This document shows positions 25,654 to 35,928 of a stretch of 64,000 bases of DNA, one piece after another. The stretch covers positions 34,056-98,055 of the forward strand of contig ONQO01000001.1 in the NCBI GenBank assembly GCA_900319995.1. Reading direction: 5' to 3'. How positions within the stretch are numbered: the first letter of the stretch is position 1; the number at the start of each line of letters is the position of its first letter. Position numbers and translations under genes: made by a program. The notes under the pieces were generated by a model. That model ran no database searches. It saw nothing but the letters and a program-made list of their open reading frames with translations, and was not told the origin of the DNA. The stretch is from an uncultured Bacteroidales bacterium (GTDB lineage Bacteria; Bacteroidota; Bacteroidia; Bacteroidales; Paludibacteraceae).

Positions 25654-25708
25654 CATTTACAACAAAGGCACTCACACTTGTGAATGCCTTTGCTTTCTAT
25701 TGTAAATG
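25654..25708. terminator. Bidirectional terminator between ctpA-like gene and the surface-protein cluster
   Basis: The outer stem is CATTTACAA (25654-25662) with TTGTAAATG (25700-25708). The inner stem is CAAAGGCA (25663-25670) with TGCCTTTG (25685-25692). It lies between convergent genes ending at 25628 and 25720. Confidence 0.75.
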
Positions 25709-25719
25709 ATCCTTTACGC

Positions 25720-28239
25720 CTACTCCACTTTTCTACCAGTAAGATCGTATAGTTCGTCGCCTTTGCGGATGAACATATGTCCGCCAATAAATACCTTTGT
25801 CCCTCGGACATCTTCATCTTGTACTTCGGCAGAATGTAATCCCGTAGCCGTTTTCTCTAGAACGGTAAGATGGAGCGTAAATGTGGAGTCACAGCCATAG
25901 ACAGAAGTGTATTCCGCAACGAGAGTGGTATCACCTACAGGAATAGTACTGAGGTCCATATTCTGCCATACAACCGCTTCGCCTTCCGTAATCGTTTTGT
26001 TGGCAGACAGGCGCATTACTGGTCTTACATAAACCACAAGCACAACAATAGAGTCGCCTCCAAACCGATTGGGTTGGCTGACCAGCACAGAATCAGTAGT
26101 CGGACGTTTGTAAGTTCTTCCTTCGTATTCCACTTTTTCGCCGGCGCACACATGGATGGTGTCCGAGCCATAGGTAACAGGAAGCGGAAGTACGGTCAAA
26201 TGAAGAGTATAGACAGAGTCACAACCGTGGACAGTAGCATACTCTGCGACGAGCGTAGTGTCGCAGACAGGGAGTGAACTTAAATCTCTATCCTGCCAAA
26301 GTGCTTTCTCTCCTTTCTCTATTGACAACTCGGAACTCTCATGGAAGACCGGCCATTGATTGACAACAAGTACCACCACGGAGTCACCGCCCAGATGGTT
26401 CTTGGTACTTATCAGCACAGAATCCTTGCCCGGACTATCATATACTTTGCCCTCATATTCGCCGCTACCACCTTCGCAAATATCCAGCGTATCTGCTCCA
26501 TATGTTGTAGGTCTCGGAATAACGGAGAGATGAAGGGTAAATACCGAATCACATCCATGTACGGAAACATATTCCGCAACAAGCGTTGTGTCACAGACAG
26601 GCAAGGTCGCAAGATTGATATTCTGCCAAACCTGCTCTTCTCCTACCATGATGGTCTGTTCGGATTCCGAATGCATGACAGACCATACATTAACCACTAA
26701 CACAACAACCGAGTCTCCGCCCAAATGGTTCTTGACATCCAGCAACACGGAGTCTATGCCGGGCTTGTCATATGTCTTGTCCTTGTACTCTCCGCTACCT
26801 CCTTCGCATAAATTCAGCGTATCGGCGCCGTAAGTGGCAGGAATAGGAATGACAGACAGATGAAGGGTATAAACAGAGTCACAGCCTGAGAGCGTAACGT
26901 ATTCGGCAACGAGCGTCGTGTCACAGAGTGGCAACAAACTCAAGTCCACTTCCTGCCAAACTTCTTGTACTCCGAGATAGACCGTACGTGTGTCTTCGAA
27001 TGTATAGACATCGTTAACAATCAAGTTGAGACAAATGATTGAGTCGCCTCCATATACATTCGGGATCGTGTCATAGTAGAGTCCCTTCGCAGACAAATTT
27101 TCAAAATGCTCATCCGAATACACATCTCCTGCACAAATCTCTTTGCTATACTCGTAATGCGTCTTTGCCGGGTTGATAGTAATTTCTTTGGTTACGGATT
27201 CCGCTGCATTATAAACCGAATTACCGGATTGCGAAGCAGTAATTGTCACTTTGCCCTCAGAAAGGATAGTAAACGCCCCGTTCTCATACGCAACGATTCC
27301 TTCCGGTTCAATCGTATATTCAACAGGCAGTCCCGAAGATGCAGAAGCCGTTTCAATAGTAGAGGACGAGAGTATCGGTGACGTCGGATTCCACTCAATC
27401 GTCTGGTCTATCTTGCGCCCGATACCGGTTACTGTTGCCTTGACTGTAGATGTGCCATCGGTTATCGTTATAACTGCTGCGTATTCCTTTCCTTCCTGCG
27501 GAGTGAAGTAAACAGGAACAGAATAGTTGTCTATATTTGCCAAAACACCTTCTGTAGCCTCGGCTGCACTTCCTTTCGCTGATGCGCAGGCATTGGCTCC
27601 TACCGCATAGATAATCGCTTCCGTGTTATCCGCTGCGCCAAGCCGGAAGATTTCCGGTTCCGAGCAGGAAACAGTAATGTCGCCTGCCGATAGGAAAGAA
27701 CGCAGTTTAAGCATATACGGTTCTGAGGCTGACAGCGCATCCTGCTCACCGAAGTCATGCGAAACGGTTGTTGTTCCGTAATCACCGGAAGCGAACAGAA
27801 TATGCTGCGCAAGAGGAATAGCAAGATGATACACTATCACCTTGTGAGTCGGAAGTCCTTCTCGATTGAACTTAATCCAGTTGATATTACGACTCAGATT
27901 AAAGTTCTCGGTAGTATGGCTGTTCTTGTCGGTATTTTCCGCCAACTGACCAATTGTATTGGTAGAACTGCCTTTATTGGCAGACTCAAGCACTTGTGTA
28001 TCGATCTTTCTCGCCACTCCAAACCAATCAATCCACTCATACCGCCACTGAACATTCAGTTTTCCGGCAGTAGGAGCAAAGACGGTTGTCTCGTAGTCTC
28101 CCTGTGTATTCATCGTGTGCTCTTGTGTATCGTACAATGAGTACCATACGCCGTTGCTATAGGTCTGGGCAACGGTAAACTGAATAACAAAAGGAGAAAG
28201 GAGAAAAGCCAATAAAAGTGCTGATAGTTTCGTTTTCAT
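25720..28239 (-). CDS. Large secreted repeat protein, putative surface protein
   Basis: This protein of about 839 residues has a signal peptide (MKTKLSALLLAFLLSPF onward). The N-terminal third is unrecognised. A region around residues 260-370 resembles bacterial Ig-like sequence (TITASQSGNSVYNAAESVTK). After that come at least four repeats of about 95 residues built on the units CDTTLVAEY-GCDSVYTLHL and NHLGGDSVVVLVV. The last 25 residues (VFIGGHMFIRKGDELYDLTG, then RKVE) match the ends of its two upstream neighbours. It is translated from ATG 28239, directly after the stop of the upstream gene. With PorU and PorV encoded in the same window, surface export by T9SS is plausible but not shown. 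Confidence 0.75.
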   Translation of the reverse strand: MKTKLSALLLAFLLSPFVIQFTVAQTYSNGVWYSLYDTQEHTMNTQGDYETTVFAPTAGKLNVQWRYEWIDWFGVARKIDTQVLESANKGSSTNTIGQLAENTDKNSHTTENFNLSRNINWIKFNREGLPTHKVIVYHLAIPLAQHILFASGDYGTTTVSHDFGEQDALSASEPYMLKLRSFLSAGDITVSCSEPEIFRLGAADNTEAIIYAVGANACASAKGSAAEATEGVLANIDNYSVPVYFTPQEGKEYAAVITITDGTSTVKATVTGIGRKIDQTIEWNPTSPILSSSTIETASASSGLPVEYTIEPEGIVAYENGAFTILSEGKVTITASQSGNSVYNAAESVTKEITINPAKTHYEYSKEICAGDVYSDEHFENLSAKGLYYDTIPNVYGGDSIICLNLIVNDVYTFEDTRTVYLGVQEVWQEVDLSLLPLCDTTLVAEYVTLSGCDSVYTLHLSVIPIPATYGADTLNLCEGGSGEYKDKTYDKPGIDSVLLDVKNHLGGDSVVVLVVNVWSVMHSESEQTIMVGEEQVWQNINLATLPVCDTTLVAEYVSVHGCDSVFTLHLSVIPRPTTYGADTLDICEGGSGEYEGKVYDSPGKDSVLISTKNHLGGDSVVVLVVNQWPVFHESSELSIEKGEKALWQDRDLSSLPVCDTTLVAEYATVHGCDSVYTLHLTVLPLPVTYGSDTIHVCAGEKVEYEGRTYKRPTTDSVLVSQPNRFGGDSIVVLVVYVRPVMRLSANKTITEGEAVVWQNMDLSTIPVGDTTLVAEYTSVYGCDSTFTLHLTVLEKTATGLHSAEVQDEDVRGTKVFIGGHMFIRKGDELYDLTGRKVE

Positions 28240-28240
28240 A

Positions 28241-29803
28241 TTATTTAATCCGTGTACCGGATATATTATACCATTCATTTCCGCAACGGATTACCAACTG
28301 TCCGTTCAGCAACACTTTCTCAAAGTGCTTTCCTGCAGCAGAGATATTGTCCACTCCTTCGGTGGGGTCAATCGGGTTGAGGTCTGCTGTCTCGCTGTCA
28401 GCAAATACCACACGGTAGAGGCTGTACGCACCGGATTGAGCATAATCATCTGCTACCACATAGATATGGATACATTTATGCGCAGCATCAAAAGCGATGA
28501 AAGTTTGTGAGGACACACCATCACTTTGTGCGGCATACTTGGCACAATCGTCACAATAATTATCCGAAACGGTGGCTGTGTTGTTTACAAAATCCAGAGT
28601 TTCGCTTCCTTTGGCAAAAGCTTTGAGTTGTCGGTTATAGATCAGTTCCACATCATCCAGATAAACCGTGTCAAGCACATTGACTTTGTTAAAACTGCTG
28701 CCTGTGGTGTACGAAGAACCACCACCCGGTGTTTGATTGGAAGTAAAGGTGGTCAGTATATACGACGGGGTGACATCAGAGTGGTATTCAAATGGCACGG
28801 ATATACGCTGCCATCCGAAATCCGGTGTAGCAGCATAGTTAATCGCAGCTGAAGCAATCTTCGCAGAAGCGAAATCACCGGTCTCCGGATCCTGATAGCG
28901 TGCATTGGTAGTAAGAGCAACACTCAGACGCGCTTTGTTGACCTCGTTAGCAGCGTCACGGTCGGCAGGCATGTACTTTGCCCAGAACACGACCGAGTCT
29001 GGACGACCCTGGAAGGGAGTATTAAATCCATCATTGGCAGGATCAGAGAAGTTATAGTTATTGGCTGGGTCATCCGCAGTGGTTGAACCGGCGTTGATTT
29101 GTCCGTTGGTACAGTTGCCGTTCGCTTTGGCACTCAAGGCCATCGTAGAAGAAACCAACGCGCTGTGTGTACCCGTTGAACCCGGACGAACATCCGTGGA
29201 CTGAATGAACTGATCCGTTCCTTTGATAAAGTCCACCATAAGACCGGTAGCCGAATTGAAGGAATGCCATCCGGCTGGTTCTCCGTCTGTCCACTCACCT
29301 TCAAAACCACCGTTGACGATCGCATAATTTTTGTTCGTAGCTGCTTTTCCTTGGAAAAGAACCAGGATTGCTTCCGGCAGCGAAGGGGCACCTATAGAAA
29401 GAATGACCTGTGCGTCTGTCTCCGAAATGATGGAGTTATACACAATGCCTCCATCCTCGATTCCATTGAGGATAGTGATAGTAGCGCGCTCGGAGATAGA
29501 GTCCAGATAAAGCGTACTGTTCTCCAACGTCAACATTCCTTTCTCATCCATAGGAATATTCGGCAGCACGATATTACCCAACTTACCTGCATTGTACTTG
29601 AAATCCGGCAATACAAAAGTTACGGTATTGTCCACTGTACCCGGTAACAGATATACTGTCTTGTTCGGATAGGCTGAACCGGCGATATTCAAATCACCAT
29701 CAAATTGTCCGCAGACATCCTTGGCGGATACCGCCCATACTTGTGCCGAAACCATCAGTCCGGCAAACAGAATAGTAAAAATTCTTCTCATTTTCTTTTT
29801 CAT
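28241..29803 (-). CDS. Secreted protein with calycin-like and PCMD-like domains
   Basis: This 520-residue protein has a signal peptide ending near VWA (residue 24). Residues about 25-140 resemble the Bacteroidetes calycin-like barrel domain (GQFDGDLNIAGSAYPNKTVY). Residues about 160-400 resemble the putative carbohydrate metabolism domain PCMD (NGGFEGEWTDGEPAGWHSFN, PDSVVFWAKY, VYLDDVELIYN). The end, KVLLNGQLVIRCGNEWYNIS, is the short C-terminal motif shared with both neighbours. The first two domains are highly similar to those of the 965-residue neighbour, so the pair arose by duplication. A carbohydrate-binding or surface role is inference from domain names only. Confidence 0.78.
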   Translation of the reverse strand: MKKKMRRIFTILFAGLMVSAQVWAVSAKDVCGQFDGDLNIAGSAYPNKTVYLLPGTVDNTVTFVLPDFKYNAGKLGNIVLPNIPMDEKGMLTLENSTLYLDSISERATITILNGIEDGGIVYNSIISETDAQVILSIGAPSLPEAILVLFQGKAATNKNYAIVNGGFEGEWTDGEPAGWHSFNSATGLMVDFIKGTDQFIQSTDVRPGSTGTHSALVSSTMALSAKANGNCTNGQINAGSTTADDPANNYNFSDPANDGFNTPFQGRPDSVVFWAKYMPADRDAANEVNKARLSVALTTNARYQDPETGDFASAKIASAAINYAATPDFGWQRISVPFEYHSDVTPSYILTTFTSNQTPGGGSSYTTGSSFNKVNVLDTVYLDDVELIYNRQLKAFAKGSETLDFVNNTATVSDNYCDDCAKYAAQSDGVSSQTFIAFDAAHKCIHIYVVADDYAQSGAYSLYRVVFADSETADLNPIDPTEGVDNISAAGKHFEKVLLNGQLVIRCGNEWYNISGTRIK

Positions 29804-29807
29804 TTTA

Positions 29808-32675
29808 TTATTTTATTTTTTTTCCTGTTATATCATACATTGTTTCATCTTCTTTAATGAAATAGAGACGTCCTTCCCGAAGCACTTTCCGTGCATGACT
29901 TTTTACCTGTTGTTCGGGAATATCCGTGGATACTGCTACCGGTTGCACCGTTAGATGCAGCACTAATGTGGAATCGCAGTCATAAATTGTGTAATAGGAC
30001 GTGCTGAGCGTCAATTCACCGACAGGCACCGTGCTGAGATTCCATCCTTCCCATGTCTGGTCGTCTCCCTCTGTGATTGTCATATATTCGTCTGTCACGT
30101 AGGACGGTTGAACGGTAACCGTAAGATGCACGATAGAGTCTCCACCATAAATATTCGGTTGCGCCACATGGATATTTCCTTCAAAATTGTCGCTGTATGT
30201 AACGCCCTCATAAGAAACGCTTTCTCCTTCGCACATGTATGCTTCATATGCACCGTACGTAACCGGTATCTCGGACACATAGACGGTAAGCATAAACACG
30301 GAGTCACATCCGGCAAGCGTTGTTAGACTGTCGTAGAAGATATACGGTTCTGCAGACGCAGCCAACTCCTTTATGGTTGTACCGTGCCAAACAGTGTCAA
30401 TCGTGTTCACATGCAAAGTCTCGGCAAACTGATAATCCGGATGAACGGTGAGTGTGAGTATATAAACCGAATCCATGCCGTACACCGATTTGAGCGAATC
30501 ATACACCGTGAATGTGCCTGCCTGCGAAGTAGGAAGCACCTTGTCATGCCATTTCACTTCTTCTTTTCGGCATACAGCAGTCTCTTCCTTGAATGAATAA
30601 CCGATGGAGTTGACGGTCAGAACAAGCGTTAGGAGAGAATCACATCCGGCAAGCGTTTGGAGTCGTACGGTATCTTTGTACTCACCCGGAACAAGATCTT
30701 TGTATTCCTTACCCTGCCAAGAATAGGACTCGTTCATTTGGATAGAAACTTCTGTCGGAACAGAATAGGTCGGATGAACGGTGAGTGTGAGTATATAAAC
30801 CGAATCCATGCCATAAACTGACTTGAGCGAGTCATACACCGTGAATGTACCTGCCTGCGAAGTCGGGAGTACCTTGTCATGCCATTTCACTTCTTCGTTT
30901 TGACAGGCGGAAGTCTGCTCCTTATAGGTATAACCGATGGAGTTGACGGTCAGAACAAGCGTTTGGAGAGAATCACACCCGGCAAGCGTTTTGAGACGTA
31001 TGGTATCTTTGTATTCACCTGGTGTTAGATTCTTGTATTCCTTGCCCTGCCATGAATAAGACTCGTCCATTTGGATCGAAGCTTCTGTCGGGACTGAATA
31101 GGTCGGCAGAACGGTCAGCGTAAGAGTCACCACAGAATCGCCGCCTTGCGTGTTAGGAATAGTTTCTGTATAGACGCCCGATTGAGTCAGCTCTTTGAAC
31201 AAGTCGTCCGAATAAGGCTCATTGTCACAGGTTGTTGCGGAATAGGAATACTTGGTATCTTTGATCGGCGCAGCAGGTTCTTTCATCTGCAAAGTATATA
31301 CGGAATACATGCGCGCCTGAGAATAGTTGTCCGCAACCACATAAACATACACACGGTTAGTGGAGGCATCATAGCCGGTAAAAGACTTCGCTGCCTTGCC
31401 GTCCGGTAACGCAACAATATCATAATCGCTGTCGCTGAACTCCAGAGAAGAGTTGGCTTGACCGTTGGTAAACGACACCGTTTCGCCATCTACTTTGAGC
31501 GAAGAAAGCGAATGATTATACACCATCTCCACATCATCCAAATAGACGTTATCCAAATAATACGTCTTGTTGAATAGTCCTCCTTCTGTATGCGACGAAC
31601 CGCCTCCTGGCTCATAATTGGAGGTAAACGTTATCAGCATATACGCCGCGGACGCAGGATCAACAGACTTATAGGAGAACGGCACGGATACACGTTGCCA
31701 CCCCAAATCTGCTGTGGCTGAGTAATTAACTTCGGCGTCGGCTATTTTGACAGAAGAATAATCTTTCGTCTCTGGATCCTGATATCGCGCGTTGGTAGTA
31801 ATGACTGCGTGCGCACGAGCTTTATTGACCACATTGGAAGGGTTGTTGTCCGCAGGGATATATTTTGCCCAGAAAACCAGCGAATCAGGATTTCCGACAA
31901 ACGGTGTATTGAACCCGCTCGCCGATGGATCCGAGAAATTATAGTTACCCTCGGCATCGGTAGCCGTCATAGATCCCGCATTTATGCGTCCGTTCGTACA
32001 GTTTCCGTTCGCATTGGCGCCTACTACTATCTTGGTTTGAATCTTGGCACTATGCGTGCCGGACGAACCCGGACGGATTTCCGAAGATTGTGTAAATTGT
32101 TCGGTATTCTGAACGAAAGAAACATAGTCACCGGTTGCTGTATTGAACGAATGCCAACCGGACGGCTCACCATTGGACCAGTTGCCTTCGAATCCGCCGT
32201 TTGTCACTGCATAATTCTCGTTCGTTACTTTGTTGCCTGCAAAAAGAACCAAAATAGGTTCCGGAAGTGAGGGAGCCTCTATGGACAACAACACCTGAGC
32301 CGACGAAACGGATATAACGGAATTATACGTGTCACCGCCGTCCTCAAATCCGTTCAGAACATCTATCACTGCACGCTCTGAAATTGCTTTGATATACAGA
32401 GAACTGTTATCCAAACTCAACATACCGCTACCGTCCATCGGGATATTGACCAGCACTATGTCACCTAAAGGTGCATTGTTATACTTGAAATCAGGCAGTA
32501 CGAAAGTTATCGTACTACTCTCCATGCCCGGCAGAATATATACTTCCTTGTTCGGATAATTCGTTCCGCCTATATTCAGGTTGCCCTTGAACTTTCCGGT
32601 AACATCATTCACGGTCACCGCAAAAGCTGCAACACTCACCCAACATGCTGTAATTATGCTAATTATCTTTTTCAT
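29808..32675 (-). CDS. Secreted calycin-like/PCMD-like protein with GCDS repeats
   Basis: This protein of about 955 residues starts at ATG 32675 (MKKIISIITACWVSVAAFAV), which gives a proper signal peptide. The ten codons upstream are repeat DNA. Domain order: calycin-like (about 20-135), PCMD-like (about 150-400), a linker, then six repeats of 60-85 residues ending in AGCDSLQTLVLTV-type or YGMDSVYILTLTV-type strands. Last comes the short C-terminal motif (KVLREGRLYFIKEDETMYDI onward). The N-terminal half duplicates the downstream neighbour and the repeat half resembles the next gene, so the three genes share modules. Likely exported to the surface; the export route is inferred. Confidence 0.78.
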   Translation of the reverse strand: MKKIISIITACWVSVAAFAVTVNDVTGKFKGNLNIGGTNYPNKEVYILPGMESSTITFVLPDFKYNNAPLGDIVLVNIPMDGSGMLSLDNSSLYIKAISERAVIDVLNGFEDGGDTYNSVISVSSAQVLLSIEAPSLPEPILVLFAGNKVTNENYAVTNGGFEGNWSNGEPSGWHSFNTATGDYVSFVQNTEQFTQSSEIRPGSSGTHSAKIQTKIVVGANANGNCTNGRINAGSMTATDAEGNYNFSDPSASGFNTPFVGNPDSLVFWAKYIPADNNPSNVVNKARAHAVITTNARYQDPETKDYSSVKIADAEVNYSATADLGWQRVSVPFSYKSVDPASAAYMLITFTSNYEPGGGSSHTEGGLFNKTYYLDNVYLDDVEMVYNHSLSSLKVDGETVSFTNGQANSSLEFSDSDYDIVALPDGKAAKSFTGYDASTNRVYVYVVADNYSQARMYSVYTLQMKEPAAPIKDTKYSYSATTCDNEPYSDDLFKELTQSGVYTETIPNTQGGDSVVTLTLTVLPTYSVPTEASIQMDESYSWQGKEYKNLTPGEYKDTIRLKTLAGCDSLQTLVLTVNSIGYTYKEQTSACQNEEVKWHDKVLPTSQAGTFTVYDSLKSVYGMDSVYILTLTVHPTYSVPTEVSIQMNESYSWQGKEYKDLVPGEYKDTVRLQTLAGCDSLLTLVLTVNSIGYSFKEETAVCRKEEVKWHDKVLPTSQAGTFTVYDSLKSVYGMDSVYILTLTVHPDYQFAETLHVNTIDTVWHGTTIKELAASAEPYIFYDSLTTLAGCDSVFMLTVYVSEIPVTYGAYEAYMCEGESVSYEGVTYSDNFEGNIHVAQPNIYGGDSIVHLTVTVQPSYVTDEYMTITEGDDQTWEGWNLSTVPVGELTLSTSYYTIYDCDSTLVLHLTVQPVAVSTDIPEQQVKSHARKVLREGRLYFIKEDETMYDITGKKIK

Positions 32676-32692
32676 CATATCATTTTCCATTT

Positions 32693-32715
32693 GGTCATGT
32701 ACCATGTACCATTTT
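32693..32715. repeat. ATTTGGTC/TACCATG short repeats upstream of the calycin-like gene
   Basis: The run CATTTGGTCATGTACCATG followed by TACCATTT belongs to the same ATTTACCATTTGGTC family seen inside the S9 peptidase gene (39358-39393) and after lptD (54988-55010). Confidence 0.55.
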
Positions 32716-32756
32716 TTTGATCATTTAGCCTTTTTGCCAACAACTAACCTCTACCA

Positions 32757-32800
32757 CCTTTTAACGACCTTTTAACGAGGTTTTAACGAGGTTTTCACAT
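32757..32800 (+). repeat. Four 11-bp tandem units of SSTTTTAACGA type
   Basis: CCTTTTAACGA, CCTTTTAACGA, GGTTTTAACGA and GGTTTTCACAT are contiguous, in the spacer between the TonB receptor gene and the calycin-like gene. A possible -7 box (TATATTTG on the minus strand, 32843-32850) lies nearby, without a well-placed TTTG partner. Confidence 0.82.
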
Positions 32801-32919
32801 AACCCCTTTTACTATTCAACTTTCAACTTCCAATTTTTACTGCAAATATATACCGGATTTTGGCTTTTTTGTTGGTCAAAATAACCAATTGTTGCAAAAA
32901 AATTCACTTTTTCTTTCAA

Positions 32920-35664
32920 TTATAGATTAATATTCAATCTGCACACAAACGTACGTGGAGGAGCGAGCGCCATCGGACGGAAACTATATTCCGTATTGAG
33001 CAGATTATTCACTAAGAATTGCATTTCCACATGCTCTTTGAAACGAACCGAGCACCGCAAATCCATGGTGAATACACCCGTATTATGTTCCATCCAGTAG
33101 TCATGAAGCGACATACCATCCTCGTAGCCGAAGATGAACTTACGCGCATAGTCCATTAAATCCGGAGACTCTTTTGCACGCTCGTCAACCATCAGATAAT
33201 CAACCGCTAACATCTTGCTTCGGTAAGACATATTCACGCCTAACGACAACCATTTATAGGTGTAGTCAATGGTGGCTTTGAACGAATGTTTGTTGCGGTA
33301 TTTGAGATATTTGGAGTCGTTGGACTTGTTCTTCATCTGTAAGGGATCCACATACTGTTTCTCCTGCTCGATGCGCGCTTCGTTGTCCATATCTTCCGGT
33401 TCTGTGAACGTATAACCGATGGTATAACGCAAATCCATATCCTTTTTGATATCCACTTTACCCATCGTGCTGACTTCAGCGCCGTAGATACGGGCATGAC
33501 TGACATTGACGAACTGAGCACCAATACCGATACCGGCTCCGCTAAGCGATTTGGTCGCTTTAATACCGTCTATCATTCCCTGCAACTCATCGATGACATC
33601 GTACATAGAATTAATCATCGAGAAATCGGAATTTCGGAACAAACCGAACTGGTATTCAATCATATTCTGATATTCGGTATAGAAAGCCGCTACATCAATT
33701 GAACCGGATACGGGTCCGAACTTGTACAACTGTTTGTAGCCGATCTCGGCATTGTAGCCGGACTCGGGTTTGATAGCGTGGTTAGGATAAACTCCAACAC
33801 CGCCAATATCTTTGCGCGCAAATTTCTCGGTGATAGAAGGATTACGATATCCCTGTCCGAACGAAGCGCGAAGGAAGCCGGCTTTATAAATCTCCCAGTT
33901 CAAACCGGCACGGAAAACAGGCCGAACAGGACATAACCATTTACCTATTTGAATGTTCGCCTCTTTATACTGGTCATCCATGCGATAGTATTCAAGACGC
34001 ACGCCTGCACTCAGAGATAGGCGGTTGGCTATACGATGGTCATATTGCAGATATGCTGCCAGATTGTCCGTATGGTGAGTTCCGGTAATATTGGCGGTAT
34101 TGGTGATATGATTCCAGTTGACGCCGGTTGTCAAACGTACACCGGATTTCCATTGTTTGGCAAACTGATAGTCAACATATCCGTTGTAGGTCAACTCCGG
34201 ACGGGTCGGGTTATTATCCGCCAACAGGTTCATCGCGTACGCTAACGCGTCTTGTAACTCAGCCACCGTTCCTGTATAGCCGAGACCGTTCTTTACAAGG
34301 TCGATTCCGTTCACTACAGCGTCCAGCCATTGCTCGTTCTTGACGGGTACAGTCACGTCACTGAAAGTGACTAACAACGCGTCTTCCAACGACACCCCGG
34401 CATCCGTGTAACCGGTTATTTGGTCGTAATAGCCTTTCACTTTGTCCAAGTCAAAACTGGTGACCGCCCATTTGAGCAAATCCTCTGTGCTTATCGTCGC
34501 CGACGGAGTGGTGAGGTTGTCCGCTGTCATATAAAAACGAGTGCGCAACTTGTGAGATATACCTTTTTCCGGATCGTCGTAGTTGAAGAAGGGATCAATA
34601 TTGAAATTATGTTCTTTACGACCCATATTGGTCAGAGGAGAAGGGTTTATTGCGTCTTTCGGGCTGCGCCAAATAAAGAAATCACCGTATTGGTTGGCAA
34701 CATAATTAAGATTAAAACCGGCACTCAAATACTTCCCTTCAGGCATAGGCGCATGATACGTCATGTTTCCGCCAAGACGCGCACGGTCATTGAAACTCTG
34801 ACGGCGGAAACCCTCATCCTTGAAACCGCTGAGCGCACCCGATACATCAAAATTTCCTATTCTGCGCGTATGCGACGCTTCGGCTCCGTAATACAAAGGA
34901 AGTCGCGCGCCCGTGTACTTATATTTATTGTAATTGTCATACACTCCGACATATCCCGACACTTTCGTTTGGGGAGTAATACCCGGACGCTGTGTACGAA
35001 CGTTGATAACGCCGTTCAGTGCCGACGAACCATACAACACGGAAGAGGCGCCTTTAACCACTTCCACCTGAGCAACGTTCTCCAAAGGAACGTTGTTCCA
35101 GTTAATCTCACCGGTCTTGGGATTCAAGATGGTCATCTCATCCATTAAGACCTGACAACGGGAACCGACACTATAGGTCCATCCTCCTCCGCCGCGAATA
35201 CTGGGCTGTTTGTCAATAATCTCCACGCCCGGCAATGTTTGCAGCGTTGCCGACAAGTCCGTCGGAGCCTGCGTTCGGATGGCTTGAGGTTTAACCACCT
35301 CCATACTAACGGTAACATCTGTCATGCGTTGCTCGAAACGACCGGCTGTCACCACTACTTCTTCAAGTACCTCGTTGTCCGCCTGAAGGACAAGGTCATA
35401 CTTCGCGGGAATCGTCTTCAGTACTTTGTCTTCTGTCTGATAGCCCACATAGGAAAACTGCAAATGAACAGGCGTGGTGGTGATTTGCAATTCATAACGC
35501 CCGTCCAAATCTGTTACGGTACCCGTCCCGTTGTCTTTATTCAGAATGGATACTCCGATTAATGGTTCACGCGTAAACGCATCGGTAATAACACCTGTCA
35601 GTGTTTCCGCTAATAGGGAACTTGATAATACAATAAATGTAACTAATATGTAAATTTTCTTCAT
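32920..35664 (-). CDS. TonB-dependent outer-membrane receptor
   Basis: This 914-residue protein has a signal peptide (residues 1-19). A carboxypeptidase-regulatory-like domain follows at about 20-100 (LTGVITDAFTREPLIGVSIL). The plug domain is at about 110-225 (VVVTAGRFEQRMTDVTVSME, VEVVKGASSVLYGSSALNGV). The rest is a 22-stranded barrel ending in the outer-membrane signature phenylalanine-rich strand. It has no SusD-like gene beside it, so it is not a classical polysaccharide-utilisation pair. It is closer to iron/cobalamin-type or colicin-I-type receptors. The ligand is unknown. A region of about 120 residues near 400-520 looks like an enlarged extracellular loop. A promoter lies at 35686-35716. 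Confidence 0.92.
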   Translation of the reverse strand: MKKIYILVTFIVLSSSLLAETLTGVITDAFTREPLIGVSILNKDNGTGTVTDLDGRYELQITTTPVHLQFSYVGYQTEDKVLKTIPAKYDLVLQADNEVLEEVVVTAGRFEQRMTDVTVSMEVVKPQAIRTQAPTDLSATLQTLPGVEIIDKQPSIRGGGGWTYSVGSRCQVLMDEMTILNPKTGEINWNNVPLENVAQVEVVKGASSVLYGSSALNGVINVRTQRPGITPQTKVSGYVGVYDNYNKYKYTGARLPLYYGAEASHTRRIGNFDVSGALSGFKDEGFRRQSFNDRARLGGNMTYHAPMPEGKYLSAGFNLNYVANQYGDFFIWRSPKDAINPSPLTNMGRKEHNFNIDPFFNYDDPEKGISHKLRTRFYMTADNLTTPSATISTEDLLKWAVTSFDLDKVKGYYDQITGYTDAGVSLEDALLVTFSDVTVPVKNEQWLDAVVNGIDLVKNGLGYTGTVAELQDALAYAMNLLADNNPTRPELTYNGYVDYQFAKQWKSGVRLTTGVNWNHITNTANITGTHHTDNLAAYLQYDHRIANRLSLSAGVRLEYYRMDDQYKEANIQIGKWLCPVRPVFRAGLNWEIYKAGFLRASFGQGYRNPSITEKFARKDIGGVGVYPNHAIKPESGYNAEIGYKQLYKFGPVSGSIDVAAFYTEYQNMIEYQFGLFRNSDFSMINSMYDVIDELQGMIDGIKATKSLSGAGIGIGAQFVNVSHARIYGAEVSTMGKVDIKKDMDLRYTIGYTFTEPEDMDNEARIEQEKQYVDPLQMKNKSNDSKYLKYRNKHSFKATIDYTYKWLSLGVNMSYRSKMLAVDYLMVDERAKESPDLMDYARKFIFGYEDGMSLHDYWMEHNTGVFTMDLRCSVRFKEHVEMQFLVNNLLNTEYSFRPMALAPPRTFVCRLNINL

Positions 35665-35685
35665 AAGCTAAAACCAAAAAACGTG

Positions 35686-35716
35686 CAAAATTACTGCTTT
35701 TTTTTGAATTGGCAAA
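35686..35716 (-). promoter_or_regulatory. Promoter of the TonB-dependent receptor gene
   Basis: On the minus strand, TTTG (35713-35716) and TAATTTTG (35686-35693) are separated by 19 bp, about 20 bp upstream of the start codon. Confidence 0.72.
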
Positions 35717-35865
35717 ATACATACTATAAGAAAAAGGTTACAATTATTAATATTATAAATAAAATGCACGTTTTTATTTTCAAAAACACAATATTTTTTC
35801 AAGAAATATTAATAATCGTGTATATCTTTGTACTTCAAAGCGGTATCCTGAATGAATGAAAAAAA

Positions 35866-35897
35866 GAACAAAAAAAGCCCGAGGGGTTAGCTCGGGC
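35866..35897 (-). terminator. Terminator of the small secreted-protein gene
   Basis: On the minus strand, GCCCGAG (35891-35897) pairs with CTCGGGC (35877-35883) across a 7-nt loop and is followed by a T-run (complement of the A-tract 35866-35876). Confidence 0.82.
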
Positions 35898-35928
35898 GGT
35901 AGAGAGATAAATGTTTTCAAACATGCCT

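Noticed and set aside
32920-35664. SusC of a polysaccharide-utilisation locus
   Set aside because: There is no SusD-like gene or glycoside hydrolase nearby, and the plug region fits other TonB-dependent receptors.
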